A DNA stretch of 42,655 nucleotides from Actinomycetota bacterium. GTDB lineage: Bacteria > Actinomycetota > Acidimicrobiia > Acidimicrobiales > Ilumatobacteraceae. A program made the translations under genes and the position numbers. Positions 31,581-40,826 of this stretch are shown piece after piece (positions within the stretch are counted from its first letter, which is position 1; every line of letters starts with the position of its first letter). The stretch spans positions 1 to 42,655 of the forward strand of contig WLDE01000010.1 in the NCBI GenBank assembly GCA_009704985.1. Direction: 5' to 3'. Below the pieces are notes generated by a model. That model was not told the DNA's origin. It worked only from the letters and a program-made list of their open reading frames with translations, and searched no databases.

Positions 31581-31827
31581 TCAGTTCGGTGGCGCGCTGC
31601 TGGCAGTCTCGGCCGGCGGTGTCGAACGCCTGCGAGAGCCGGGTGAGCGCTTGCCGGAAGCTGCCCGACCACTCGGCCTCGAAGTGCTCGCGGGCGGGAC
31701 CCACCCAGGTGGTGCCGCCGAGCGCCGTCTGCACGGTGCTCGTGATCGTCTCGATGTGGTCGATCTGCCGCTGCAGCTGACGGCCGAGATCGGCCAGCTG
31801 CTCGGGGTTGGCGCCGAACATGGGCAT
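31564..31827 (-). CDS. WXG100 (ESAT-6-like) family protein
   Basis: 87 aa, predicted helical hairpin. The first helix spans about 8-38 (EQLADLGRQLQRQIDHIETI), the turn carries the WxG motif in TWVGPAREHF, and the second helix runs to the end (QALTRLSQAFDTAGRDCQQR). Members are substrates or partners of type VII (ESX) secretion. No EccC or other ESX component is in the window, so it is an orphan here. ATG 31827 has AGGAGG 6 nt upstream; a second ATG two codons later is possible. The 90-bp gap to the Nudix gene makes co-transcription possible. Confidence 0.83.
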   Translation of the reverse strand: MPMFGANPEQLADLGRQLQRQIDHIETITSTVQTALGGTTWVGPAREHFEAEWSGSFRQALTRLSQAFDTAGRDCQQRATELTRVMG

Positions 31828-31916
31828 GGTGGGTCCTCCTGCTGAGTCGTGTGAGCACGCGGCGGTCCGCGGCAGCGTGCAGTGAGCGCACCCGGCCGCC
31901 CGGCCCGGAACGCGGA

Positions 31917-32489
31917 TCAGCCCAGGTCGAGCAGCGGCAGGAGCAGCGCGATCGAGTCGGGCACGAACGTCTCGGTGGCGAGCAGGCGGTCGAGTTCGCT
32001 GCGGGTCACCCACCTCACCTCCGCGATCTCCCCGTCGGTGAAGGTGAACGGCCCGTCGTGCACCACGCGGTAGCAGCGGGCGATCACGGCGACCGCGTCG
32101 TCCACGAACCGACCACCGCCCACCGGCTCGAACCGCAGGTCCGGGTCGTCGACACCGAGCTCCTCGGCGAGCTCCCGGCGTGCGGAGTCGTCGTACGACT
32201 CCCCCGCGCCGACGACCCCGCCCGCGGCGATGTCCCACATGCCCGGCCACACGTCCTTGGTGTCCGCACGCCGGTGCACCAGCAGGCGGCCGTCGGTGCC
32301 CAGCACCGCCACCGACACCCCCCGGTGCTGCAACCGTCGTGCCCGCATCTCGGCGCGCGTCACGACGGCCACGACGCGATCGTCGTCGTCGACCACCTCC
32401 ACCAACTCCTGCCCCGGTTCCTGCCCCGGTTCCTGCCCCGGTTCCTGCCCCGGTTCCTGTCCGACACCGTGCCCGGCCGCGCGCTCCAC
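31917..32489 (-). CDS. Nudix hydrolase
   Basis: 190 aa. After a GQEPGQEPGQEP tract, the domain has VVTRAEMRARRLQHRGVSV, then HRRADTKDVWPGMWDIAAGG and the Nudix box GGVVGAGESYDDSARRELAEELGV, reported here in pieces (GESYDDSARRELAEELG, about 115-131, with R-E-x-x-E-E metal ligands). It hydrolyses nucleoside-diphosphate-linked compounds; the layout resembles IDI-like or YfcD-type Nudix proteins. The start is GTG 32489, just after a TAATCA box (6 nt), in a 22-bp divergent spacer with the M20 gene. The repeat changes only the N-terminal tail, not the fold. Confidence 0.85.
   Translation of the reverse strand: MERAAGHGVGQEPGQEPGQEPGQEPGQELVEVVDDDDRVVAVVTRAEMRARRLQHRGVSVAVLGTDGRLLVHRRADTKDVWPGMWDIAAGGVVGAGESYDDSARRELAEELGVDDPDLRFEPVGGGRFVDDAVAVIARCYRVVHDGPFTFTDGEIAEVRWVTRSELDRLLATETFVPDSIALLLPLLDLG
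32407..32454. repeat. 12-bp tandem repeat, 4 perfect copies, in-frame (GQEP)
   Basis: TCCTGCCCCGGT at 32407, 32419, 32431 and 32443, and a partial diverged copy at 32455. They encode the N-terminal GQEP tract of the Nudix protein, about 10-28 residues from its start. Confidence 0.97.
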
Positions 32490-32511
32490 GGCACCTGATT
32501 AGCATCACCCC
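32490..32511. promoter_or_regulatory. 22-bp spacer with two opposed -10 boxes
   Basis: Plus strand TAGCAT (32500-32505) ends 6 nt before ATG 32512. Minus strand TAATCA (32501-32496) ends 6 nt before GTG 32489. The boxes overlap, so two divergent leaderless genes appear to share one melting region. Confidence 0.55.
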
Positions 32512-33732
32512 ATGACGACCGACACGCTGCGCGCCGAAGCACGCGACCTGCTCGACGAGATGACGCAGCTCCGGCGGCGACTGCACCAGTGGCCGGAGAT
32601 CGGCAACCACCTCCCGCTCACCCGCGAGGCGGTGCTCGAATCGATCGAGGGGCTGCCGCTCGACCTCACCCTCCACGAGAGCACCAGCGGCATCGCGGCG
32701 ATGCTCACCGGCGGCAAGCCCGGTCCGACGATCCTGCTGCGCGGCGACATGGACGCCCTCCCCATGCCCGAGGACACCGGACTCGACTTCAGCTCGAAGG
32801 TCGACAACGCGATGCACGCGTGCGGGCACGACACCCACACCTCGATGCTCGTCGGCGCCGCCCGGCTGCTCGCGGCCCGCGCGGACGACCTCGCCGGGCG
32901 CGTGCTGTTCATGTTCCAGCCTGGCGAGGAGGGCCACCACGGCGCCCGCTACATGCTCGACGAGGGGCTGCTCGACGTGGGCGCGCACCCGCTCGACGGC
33001 AGCCCGTCACCGGTCACCGGCGCGTTCGCGCTCCACATCACCTCGTCGAGCCCGGTCGGCTACGTCGCCACCCGCTCCGGCCCCTGCATGGCGTCGAGCG
33101 ACACCTTCTCGATCACGGTCACCGGTCGCGGCGGCCACGCCTCCGAGCCGCACCGAGCCCTCGACCCGATCCCCGTGGCGTGCGAGATCGTGCAGGCCCT
33201 GCAGCTCATGGTCACGCGACGGATCGACGTGTTCGACCCGACGATCGTCACCGTGTCGCGCATCACGGCCGGCACCACCAGCAACGTGATCCCCGAGACC
33301 GCCGAGATCCTCGGCACCATCCGCGCCGTCAGCGAGCGCACCCGCTCGAAGGTGCACGACGGCATCCGCCGCGTCGCCGAGGGCGTCGCCGCCGCGCACG
33401 ACGCCGGGGTCGACGTGCACGTGAACCTCGGCTATCCGGTCACCGTGAACGGCGCGTCGTTCACCGACGTCAGCATGGACGTGGCCCGCACCGTGGTGGG
33501 CAACGACAAGGTCGTGCGCCTGCCGCACCCGGTGATGGGAGCCGAGGACTTCAGCTACGTGATCGAGCAGGTGCCCGGCACGATGATGTTCCTCGGCGCC
33601 ACGCCGGCCGACCGCAACCTCGCCAACGCGGCACCCAACCACTCGAACCGCGTGTACTTCGACGAGCAGGCGATGGTGGACGGTGCGGCGATCTACGCCG
33701 CCGTCGCGATGCACCACCTCGGCGCCGACTGA
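32512..33732 (+). CDS. M20-family amidohydrolase (hippurate/N-acyl-amino-acid hydrolase type)
   Basis: 406 aa. The di-zinc site is visible: MHACGHDTHTSML (C104, H106), LLRGDMDALPM, the catalytic Glu pair PGEEGHHGARYM (about 137-148), then AFALHITSSSPVG and the C-terminal GAEDFSYV metal ligands. The lid/dimerisation domain starts with GRGGHASEPHRALDP. These enzymes cleave the amide bond of N-acyl amino acids or related compounds in the cytosol. ATG 32512 is predicted leaderless (TAGCAT 6 nt upstream). Divergent from the Nudix gene; convergent with the mannosidase, 10 bp apart. Confidence 0.92.
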   Translation: MTTDTLRAEARDLLDEMTQLRRRLHQWPEIGNHLPLTREAVLESIEGLPLDLTLHESTSGIAAMLTGGKPGPTILLRGDMDALPMPEDTGLDFSSKVDNAMHACGHDTHTSMLVGAARLLAARADDLAGRVLFMFQPGEEGHHGARYMLDEGLLDVGAHPLDGSPSPVTGAFALHITSSSPVGYVATRSGPCMASSDTFSITVTGRGGHASEPHRALDPIPVACEIVQALQLMVTRRIDVFDPTIVTVSRITAGTTSNVIPETAEILGTIRAVSERTRSKVHDGIRRVAEGVAAAHDAGVDVHVNLGYPVTVNGASFTDVSMDVARTVVGNDKVVRLPHPVMGAEDFSYVIEQVPGTMMFLGATPADRNLANAAPNHSNRVYFDEQAMVDGAAIYAAVAMHHLGAD

Positions 33733-33742
33733 CCCCGCCCGT

Positions 33743-36700
33743 TCAGGCGAGGCGCAGGGTCACCAGCTCGAAGGGGCGCAGCGTGAGCGCCACGAAGCCG
33801 TCGGCGACGTCGATGGTCTCGAGCCGATCCTCCAACGCGTCGCACCGCCACGCGGCGCGCACCGGCGCGGGCAGGGTGAGCGACACCGGTGTGCGATCGC
33901 CCACGGCCTCGTACAGGCGCACCACCAGGTCGCCGCTGCCGTCGTCGGCGCGCTTCACGGCGCTCAGCTGCACGTTCGGCGCGTCGACCGCCACGAGGCG
34001 GAGGGCGTCGTCGATCGCACCCGGCACGAACCGCACCGGCACGTTGAGGTGCTCGGCCTCGCGGAGCACGTCGTCGAGGCCGGGGCCGTGCGGCAGGATC
34101 GACACCGTCACCCGGTGCCGGCCCTGATCGGCGTCGGGATCGGGGAAGCGCGCCGCCCGCAGCAACGACACGCTCACACCACCGTCGAACAGGCAGTGAC
34201 CGAATCGACCGTCGTTGAGCACGGCGACGCCGAAGCGGCCCTCGCTCACGTCGACGAACCGGTGGGCGCACACCTCGAACTTGGCCGCGTCCCACGGGCT
34301 GCTCGGGTGCGTCGGCCGGCGGACCGTTCCGAACTGCACGTCGCACACGGCCTCGGACGCACGCACGTCGAGCGGCACGTCCAGCGACAGCAGCCGCTCC
34401 GACTCGTGCCAGTCGACGTCGAACTCCAGATCGAGCCGGGCGCTGCCGGCGCGCAGCACGTAGCGGGTGGACATCGTCGAGGCCCGCCCGAACGAGCGCC
34501 GCACCTCCACGATCGCCCGCAGCGGACCGCGCTCGACCCACACCACCTCGGCGTCGCCGGAGAGCGCAGCACCCCGGTCACGCGTCCAGGACTCCAGATC
34601 CCACGCGTCGTACTCGACCGGGTGATCGGGCGCGAGCTCGACCGCGACGCATCGGCCGGACGGCAGCACCTCGCGACCTCGCGCGACGTCGATGATCGAG
34701 GTGATCGTGCCGTCGAGGTCCCACTGCACTGCGAGGTGCCCGTTCGCCATCGACGACTCCGTCGTGACCACCCGGTCGTCGAGCCGGTCATCGAGCCGGT
34801 CATCGAGCCGGTCCTGGAGCCGGTCACCGGACACCGGCGCGAACGGCGCCGCGGAGCTGCCCGCGAGATCGACCACCACCGGTGCGCCCTCGGGATCGCT
34901 CACGACCTCGAGGCGCGGATGGGTGGCCGCGTTCGCGACCGTCCAGCCCGCACCGCCACCCGCCCCGAGCCGGGCGAACGCGTCGGCGATCAGCTCCTCG
35001 AGCCGCGCCGTCACCCGGGCGTGCTCGCGCTCGGCGTCGTCGTGCACCCAGGCGATCGACGAACCCGGGATGATGTCGTGGAACTGCTGCACCAGCACGT
35101 CGCGCCACAGCGCGCCGAGTTCGCCGGCGACCTCGACCGGCACCGGCCCACCGGCCGCCCACCACAGCTCGGCCTCGCGCAGCAGCCGCTCGCACCGCCG
35201 GTTGCCCACCTTGGTCTCGATCTGGCTGGTGAGCGTGCCGCGGTGCATCTCGAAGTAGAGCTCGCCGCGCCACACCGGCGCCGACGCGCCTGCGGCCAGC
35301 TCGGCCTCCACCCGGTCGAAGAACTCCGCCGGCGTGCCCAGCTGCAGGCGCGGCGTGCCGTCGAGGTCTGCCAGGCGCGCCGCCCGCTCCACCATCTCGC
35401 GCGTCGGTCCACCGCCACCGTTGCCGTGGCCGTAGGGCATGAGCGCCCAGTCGCTCCAGCCGTGCTCGCGGAAGTTCCGCTCGCTGTCGGCCATCTCCGA
35501 CGGGACGACCTCCGCGTTGTAGGTGTCGACCGGCGGGAAGTGCGTGAGCACCCGCGTGCCGTCGAGCCCCTCCCACCAGAACGTGTGGTGCGGGAAGCGG
35601 TTCTGCTTGTTCCAGCTCAGCTTCTGCGTGACGAACCGATCGCACCCGGCCGACGCGTAGATCTGCGGCATCGTGGCCGGGTAGCCGAACACGTCGGGGA
35701 TCCACACCTCCGTGCAGCGACGACCGAACCGGCTCTCGAACCACCGCTGGCCGTGCACCAGTTGGCGCACCAGGCTCTCGCCGCTCGGCAGGTTCATGTC
35801 GGCCTCCACCCACATGCCACCCACCGGCACGAACTGCCCGGCCGCCACCTTCTCGCGAATGCGCTCGAACAACGCCGGGTAGCGCTCCTCCATCCACGCG
35901 TACTGCACCGCCTGGCTGCAGGCGAAGCGGTACTCGGGATGGTCGTCCATCAGCCGGACGGCCGACGCGAACGTGCGCGCGCACTTCCGCACGGTCTCGC
36001 GGATCGGCCACAGCCAGGCCGTGTCGATGTGCGCGTGGCCCACGCCGATCACCCGCATCGAGCTCGCCCGCGCCGGTAGGTCGAGCGCCGGGCGCAGCAC
36101 CTCGCGGGCGCGGGCCGCGGTGGCGCCGACGGCATCGACGTCGATCGCGTCGAAGGCCTGTTCGAGCTGGCGCAGCAGGCGCTGGCGTCGCGGGTCGTCG
36201 AGCGGCAGCGCCGTCATCACCCCCGTCAGCACCTCGACGTCGAGGCACAGGTGGTACACGTCGTCGTCACGCCAGCCGAGCTCGGCCGTCGCGAGCCGGT
36301 ACAGCAGCGCATCGCCGGCCGTGTCGAGCGACCCGAGCGGCGTGGGCTGGAACCGGGTGAACACCATCGGGTTCGCCGCGCCCTCCACGAGCAGCTCGAC
36401 CTCGCCGACCGTGCCGGCGTCGCCCGACCCGGGCAACGGCACCGCCTGCCGGCGCGGGTGCACGCCCTGCAACGGCGCGCCCTGCCACCACACGAGTCCC
36501 TCCGCCTGGAACCCGGCGTAGCGCATGCCGAACCCGAGGTCGACGATCGCCTCGACCGACCGGCCGCGCCAGTCCGAGGGCACCTCACCTCGCAGGCGGA
36601 ACCACGTCGTGCCCCACGGGCGGCCCCACGGAGCGCCGACCTCGAACGGCTCGAAGCGCTGGGCGACGGCGTGCTCGTACGGCACCGGCTCGCCCGGCAC

Positions 36701-36811
36701 CTCCCACGCCTCGACCCGCAGCGGTACTCGGTCGCGGTACAGGTGCGGCAGCACACGCTGCCAGAGCTCGCGCTCGATCCGCTTCTCGACCAGGACCCGA
36801 TCGTCGTGCAC
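33743..36811 (-). CDS. GH38 family alpha-mannosidase
   Basis: 1022 aa. The N-terminal region (1-250) is beta-rich. The catalytic domain has the zinc motif GVGHAHIDTAWLWP (H261, D263), the nucleophile in WIPDVFGYPATMP (D373) and the second zinc His in MPYGHGNGGGGPT (H462). The C-terminal half holds the beta-sandwich domains common to GH38. It hydrolyses alpha-mannosides; it has no signal peptide, so it probably acts in the cytosol on internalised or turnover oligosaccharides. Start GTG 36811 is set by TAGGCT 6 nt upstream. A 12-bp repeat gives the RLQDRLDDRLDDRLDDR stretch at about residue 665-678. Confidence 0.93.
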   Translation of the reverse strand: MHDDRVLVEKRIERELWQRVLPHLYRDRVPLRVEAWEVPGEPVPYEHAVAQRFEPFEVGAPWGRPWGTTWFRLRGEVPSDWRGRSVEAIVDLGFGMRYAGFQAEGLVWWQGAPLQGVHPRRQAVPLPGSGDAGTVGEVELLVEGAANPMVFTRFQPTPLGSLDTAGDALLYRLATAELGWRDDDVYHLCLDVEVLTGVMTALPLDDPRRQRLLRQLEQAFDAIDVDAVGATAARAREVLRPALDLPARASSMRVIGVGHAHIDTAWLWPIRETVRKCARTFASAVRLMDDHPEYRFACSQAVQYAWMEERYPALFERIREKVAAGQFVPVGGMWVEADMNLPSGESLVRQLVHGQRWFESRFGRRCTEVWIPDVFGYPATMPQIYASAGCDRFVTQKLSWNKQNRFPHHTFWWEGLDGTRVLTHFPPVDTYNAEVVPSEMADSERNFREHGWSDWALMPYGHGNGGGGPTREMVERAARLADLDGTPRLQLGTPAEFFDRVEAELAAGASAPVWRGELYFEMHRGTLTSQIETKVGNRRCERLLREAELWWAAGGPVPVEVAGELGALWRDVLVQQFHDIIPGSSIAWVHDDAEREHARVTARLEELIADAFARLGAGGGAGWTVANAATHPRLEVVSDPEGAPVVVDLAGSSAAPFAPVSGDRLQDRLDDRLDDRLDDRVVTTESSMANGHLAVQWDLDGTITSIIDVARGREVLPSGRCVAVELAPDHPVEYDAWDLESWTRDRGAALSGDAEVVWVERGPLRAIVEVRRSFGRASTMSTRYVLRAGSARLDLEFDVDWHESERLLSLDVPLDVRASEAVCDVQFGTVRRPTHPSSPWDAAKFEVCAHRFVDVSEGRFGVAVLNDGRFGHCLFDGGVSVSLLRAARFPDPDADQGRHRVTVSILPHGPGLDDVLREAEHLNVPVRFVPGAIDDALRLVAVDAPNVQLSAVKRADDGSGDLVVRLYEAVGDRTPVSLTLPAPVRAAWRCDALEDRLETIDVADGFVALTLRPFELVTLRLA
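34780..34827. repeat. 12-bp tandem repeat, 4 copies, in-frame (DRLD)
   Basis: CGAGCCGGTCAT at 34780 and 34792, with one- to three-base variants at 34804 and 34816, inside the mannosidase. Confidence 0.9.
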
Positions 36812-36815
36812 GGGC

Positions 36816-36830
36816 CGAGCCTACGGCTCG
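36816..36830 (-). promoter_or_regulatory. Palindrome containing the mannosidase -10 box
   Basis: CGAGCC (36816-36821), TAC, GGCTCG (36825-36830). On the minus strand it embeds TAGGCT (36823-36818), which ends 6 nt before GTG 36811. The hairpin may also end transcription of the PKD/LamG gene upstream. Confidence 0.5.
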
Positions 36831-36853
36831 ACCCGTGCCCGACCGTTCGTGTG

Positions 36854-39800
36854 TCAGCCCGTCGGACCGGCCCAGAGGTCGTCGAACAGACCCAGCACCG
36901 GCGCGTTCGTGGCCGCGCTCGAGAGGTACGTGACCAGCCCCACACCGCCACCGGTCTGCAGCGCCGCCGTGGTGTCGGTGCGGACCAGCTGCCAGTCGGC
37001 CGGCTCGGGCGTGTCGACCTTCCACACCTTCAGGCGCAGCGTGGTCGGGTTGGTGCCCGTCACCTGGAAGCGCACCTGCAGGCGCTCGCCCGGCGCGTAG
37101 GTGAGACCCGGCACGGTGAAGTTGGCGAGATCGGTCTCGCCACCCGACACCCGGGTGAGGAACACCTGCACGCCACCGTTGGTGAGGAACCGCACCTTCG
37201 CCCGGTAGTCGGCGCTGCCGACACGACGACCGGCGATCGAGGTGAACACGGCCCCACCGGTGGCGGGCTTGTCGATGCCGATCGTGGCGCGCACCTCGGT
37301 GTCCGTCGACGAGCCGGGCAGGAACGCCGACACGCCCTGTGCGGCGCCGCTCATCCGGAGCCGGGCCTGGCCGTCGGCCACCGAGAAGTTCGTCGTCGCA
37401 CCGGCGAGGCTCCAGGCGCCACCGAGGTCGGCGTTGCCGAGCCCGTTGTCGACCGTGCGCCCGAAGGCGTCGGTGACGAACGGCTGCGGGCCGACGGGCG
37501 GGGCCGGCACGATCACCGACTGGCTGCTGGCGTTGGTGGCGCCCTGGTCGTCGGTGACGGTGAGGGTGATCGTGTACGTGCCGGCCGCTGCGTAGGTGCG
37601 GGTGGCCGTGACGCCGGTGGCGGTGCCACCGTCGCCGAAGTCCCAGGCGTACGACACGATCGTCCCGTCGTCCGTGGACGCCGAGCCGTCGACCGCCACC
37701 GCCAGCGGCGCGGTGGTGGCCGTGAACGCCGCGGTCGGCGTGCCGTTGACCGGCACGTCGGGCACCACCACCTGCTGGGTGCTGGTGGCCGTGGCACCGT
37801 CGTCGTCGGTGACCGTGAGCGTCACCGTGTAGGTACCCGGCGACGCGTACGTCCGCGTGGCCGTCGCGCCGGTGGCCGTGCCGCCGTCACCGAACTCCCA
37901 GGCGTACGACACGACCGTGCCGTCGGGATCCGTCGAGGTGGTGCCGTTCACCGCGACCGCCAACGGCGACGTGGTGGCCGTGAACGCCGCCGTGGGCGGC
38001 TGGTTCGGCGGCACGTCGGGCACCACCACCTGCTGGGTGCTGGTGGCCGTGGCGCCGTCGTCGTCGGTGACCGTGAGCGTCACGGTGTACGTGCCCGGCG
38101 ACGCGTAGGTGCCGGTGGCCGTGACGCCGGTGGCGACCTGGCCGTTGCCGAAGTTCCAGCCGTACGACACGATCGTGCCGTCCGGGTCGGTGGACGTCGA
38201 TCCGTTCACCGCGACCGCCAGGGGCGACGTGGTGGCCGTGAAGGCCGCCGTCGGGGGCTGGTTGGGCACGGTGCCGGTCGAGCCGATCGCGAAGCGTTGC
38301 GCGACCTGGGCGGCCGTCAGCGCCCGCGGGTACACCGCGACCTCGTCGATGGTGCCGGTGAAGTAGTCGCCGAGCGGGCGGTTGGGCCACCCGTTGAGGT
38401 TGTCGCCGCCGACCCGCCACACACCCCAGATGTTCGCGGCGAGACGCACGTTGGTGATCTCACCGACCTGCTGGCCGTCGACGTAGAGCCGCATCACGCC
38501 GCCGCCGAGCGTGCCGACCACGTGGTGCCACGCGTCGTCGACGAGCGACGTCGGCGACGTGATGACACGCGTGCCGGTGGGGTTGAAGACGCCGAAGCGC
38601 ACGCGGCCGTCGTTGCCGACGTACAGGTGGCGGTCGTACGAACCCGAGTTGCCGGTCGTGCTGCTGCCGAAGCCGATGATCTTGCCGCCGCGCGTGCTGT
38701 TCGTGCGGAACCACGCCTCGACGGTGAACACGTGCCGCGACAGGCCCAGGGTGGACGTGGCGGCGAACTGGGTGGAGGCGCCGCCGAACGTGATCGCCCG
38801 GTCGGTGTCGCCGAGGACGCCGCCCGTGACGCCGCGGGTGACCGGACCGTTCACGTTGAGGTGCCCGTACGAGGCCGAGTCGATCGCCTGGCCGCTGGTC
38901 TCGTCGAGGCGCCAGTAGTGCAGCGGGCGGTCGGCCAGGACCGACGTGGCGTACAGCGAGCCGGTGCCGCCGGCGACGGTGATGCTCACCCAGTCCGAGG
39001 GGGCCTCGTTGCCGAACGGGTCGATCGCCTTCACCCGGTAGCGAACCGTGGAGCCCGGCGTGAGACCGGTGTCGGTGAACCCGTACTGCTCCATCTCGTA
39101 GAACGCCGAGCGGCCGGTGCTGCGATGGATCCGGGTGCCGTCGTTGTCGCGGAACACCTCGTAGGTGAAGTTCTCGTTGTCGCGGTCCCAGTTGCCGCTC
39201 CACGTGATGCGCACCTCGCCCGGGTTCACCGACGTGAGGCGCGGCAGCCAGTTGCCGAGGAACAGGCGCGGGATCGTGCGGTTGGGGGCGATGCTCGGCA
39301 CGGCGAAGCGCACGAGGCCCTGCTGCGGGGCGTCGTTGACGTTGCGGAACTCGCCGCCCATGACCACGTACTGGCCGTTGCCGGTGACGTGCCACGGACC
39401 CTGGCTCTGACCGGTGAAGGTACCGGCGTCGAGCGCCGGGAACCAGTTGAGCAGGCTCGGCGCGGGCTGGCCCTCGAAGTTGAAGTAGCCGTAGGGATCG
39501 CGCGTCAGGGTGCCGGTCGCGGACCGGGTGAACGCGAGGCCGCGGTAGAACGACCACGGCGTGGTGCGCTGGAAGGCGTCGGCGCCGAGGCCGCCGCACT
39601 CGTGGGCGTGGCCGACGTTGTAGACGACCTCGCCGCTCACGTACACCGAGTGGGTGTCGCCGTGGCAGTCGGCGACCCAGTTGATCGTGCCGCCGTTCCA
39701 CGAGGCCGAGAACACGTTCTCGAAGTTGCCGGTGCCGCCGAACCAGAAGCCCGTGCCGAACAGGTCGTTGCCGTTCGTGTGGAGCGAGGTGATGCCGGCG

Positions 39801-40660
39801 GTGTTGCCGCCGTTGCGGATCACCGCGTTGGCCGCCATCGGCAGCGTGGCGCCGGTGACGGCGTCGACCATGCCGAGGCCGAAGCCGGGGTTGTTGGAGT
39901 TGTTGAGCGCCGTGAACTGACCGCCGACGGCCACCCGGGTGCCGTCCGGGGAGATGGCGAGCGCCCGCACCAGGCCGCCGGTCGCCTGCGGCGCCCAGTC
40001 GAGGAGCACACCGTTGGAGGCCTGGAACGCTGCGAGCTGGCCGCGGGCCACGCTGCCCACGGCGTTGAAGTTGCCGCCCACGTAGACCGGCGACCCACTG
40101 GGGTGCACCACGATCGCATGGACGTTGAAGCCGATCGAGGGGAAGAACGGCACGAGTTGGCCGGTCGCGAGGTCGAACGCGGCGATGCGCGAACGAGACA
40201 CACCGTTCACCGACGTGAAGTCGCCACCGACGTAGAGGCGGGTGCCGTCGGGTGAGGCGGTGACCGTGCGGACCTGCGCGTTGAACGACGGTGCGAAGCT
40301 GGTGATCAGCTCGCCCGTGCGGACGTCGTACGCGAGGAAGTTGCTCCGCGGCGTCTGATTGGTGCCCGGCGCCGCCCCGGCGGGGCGGGCGTTCGTGAAG
40401 CGGCCACCGACGTAGACGGTGTTGCCGACCACGGCCTGCGACCACGCCACGCCGTCGATCTGCACGGTGGGCAGGGCGTCGGCCGACACCGTGACCGGGG
40501 TGGTGGGGTCGTTCGGGTTCGCCGGCGCGGAGTCCGCGTGCAGCATGAGGGTGGTGACCGACACCGTGACGGCGGTGGTGGCCACCGCCAGGGTGGCCAG
40601 GATGCCGAGGCGTCGCCGCCCGATGTCAGGGGTGTACCGATCCGCGCCTGCCCGGCCCAT
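36854..40660 (-). CDS. Large secreted multidomain protein (propeller-like, LamG, 3x PKD)
   Basis: 1268 aa from ATG 40660. A signal anchor (RRLGILATLAVATTAVTVSV, about 14-33) leads to a repeat region (about 45-430) with recurring VYVGGxF and PDGTR motifs, probably a beta-propeller. A fibronectin-like segment follows (about 435-520), then a LamG/concanavalin-type domain (about 530-735, HYWRLDETSGQA, FTVEAWFRTNS, WHHVVGTL). Three PKD domains come next (about 750-1010, each AAFTATT...V.YWWNFGDG-like with spacing of 86 codons and near-identical DNA). The last 190 residues are a further beta-rich domain. No sortase motif is seen. It likely binds extracellular polymers. The open frame extends 40 codons further, but ATG 40660 starts the signal sequence and has GGAGCGG 3 nt upstream. 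Confidence 0.82.
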   Translation of the reverse strand: MGRAGADRYTPDIGRRRLGILATLAVATTAVTVSVTTLMLHADSAPANPNDPTTPVTVSADALPTVQIDGVAWSQAVVGNTVYVGGRFTNARPAGAAPGTNQTPRSNFLAYDVRTGELITSFAPSFNAQVRTVTASPDGTRLYVGGDFTSVNGVSRSRIAAFDLATGQLVPFFPSIGFNVHAIVVHPSGSPVYVGGNFNAVGSVARGQLAAFQASNGVLLDWAPQATGGLVRALAISPDGTRVAVGGQFTALNNSNNPGFGLGMVDAVTGATLPMAANAVIRNGGNTAGITSLHTNGNDLFGTGFWFGGTGNFENVFSASWNGGTINWVADCHGDTHSVYVSGEVVYNVGHAHECGGLGADAFQRTTPWSFYRGLAFTRSATGTLTRDPYGYFNFEGQPAPSLLNWFPALDAGTFTGQSQGPWHVTGNGQYVVMGGEFRNVNDAPQQGLVRFAVPSIAPNRTIPRLFLGNWLPRLTSVNPGEVRITWSGNWDRDNENFTYEVFRDNDGTRIHRSTGRSAFYEMEQYGFTDTGLTPGSTVRYRVKAIDPFGNEAPSDWVSITVAGGTGSLYATSVLADRPLHYWRLDETSGQAIDSASYGHLNVNGPVTRGVTGGVLGDTDRAITFGGASTQFAATSTLGLSRHVFTVEAWFRTNSTRGGKIIGFGSSTTGNSGSYDRHLYVGNDGRVRFGVFNPTGTRVITSPTSLVDDAWHHVVGTLGGGVMRLYVDGQQVGEITNVRLAANIWGVWRVGGDNLNGWPNRPLGDYFTGTIDEVAVYPRALTAAQVAQRFAIGSTGTVPNQPPTAAFTATTSPLAVAVNGSTSTDPDGTIVSYGWNFGNGQVATGVTATGTYASPGTYTVTLTVTDDDGATATSTQQVVVPDVPPNQPPTAAFTATTSPLAVAVNGTTSTDPDGTVVSYAWEFGDGGTATGATATRTYASPGTYTVTLTVTDDDGATATSTQQVVVPDVPVNGTPTAAFTATTAPLAVAVDGSASTDDGTIVSYAWDFGDGGTATGVTATRTYAAAGTYTITLTVTDDQGATNASSQSVIVPAPPVGPQPFVTDAFGRTVDNGLGNADLGGAWSLAGATTNFSVADGQARLRMSGAAQGVSAFLPGSSTDTEVRATIGIDKPATGGAVFTSIAGRRVGSADYRAKVRFLTNGGVQVFLTRVSGGETDLANFTVPGLTYAPGERLQVRFQVTGTNPTTLRLKVWKVDTPEPADWQLVRTDTTAALQTGGGVGLVTYLSSAATNAPVLGLFDDLWAGPTG
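37761..38107. repeat. 258-bp PKD-domain repeat, near-identical DNA
   Basis: The blocks beginning GGCACCACCACCTGCTGGGT at 37761 and 38019 differ at very few sites over about 90 bp, an 86-codon domain duplication. A third, more diverged PKD copy lies at lower coordinates, starting near 37500. Confidence 0.85.
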
Positions 40661-40749
40661 GTCCGCTCCGCCTCGCTCTCCGTCCGCGCGGAGGGTGATC
40701 CGCACGTGACGTCGATTCTCGCAGCGACGTGATCGGATGAACACCCCTT

Positions 40750-40769
40750 CGTGCGTCGATCGTCGCACG
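40750..40769. terminator. Terminator-like hairpin downstream of the SDR operon
   Basis: CGTGCG (40750-40755), loop TCGATCGT, CGCACG (40764-40769), within the 166-bp spacer between the SDR stop and the PKD/LamG start. It could instead be an operator for the PKD/LamG gene. Confidence 0.4.
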
Positions 40770-40826
40770 ATGGGCCACACGGCCTACGGCGAATCGCACG
40801 GGGCGCGGCAGATGTCGCGCGCTACG

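Noticed and set aside
31206..32988. Long minus-strand frames fusing WXG100 with Nudix-region or upstream sequence
   Set aside because: The WXG100 fold begins right after ATG 31827 with a good ribosome site; the extension is antisense or out of frame with the Nudix gene.
36251..40255. Very long + strand frame (1334 codons) opposite the mannosidase and PKD/LamG genes
   Set aside because: It is the antisense of two well-supported genes, is extremely Arg/His/Gly-rich and has no motif; it stays open because of the G/C-rich codon thirds on the other strand.
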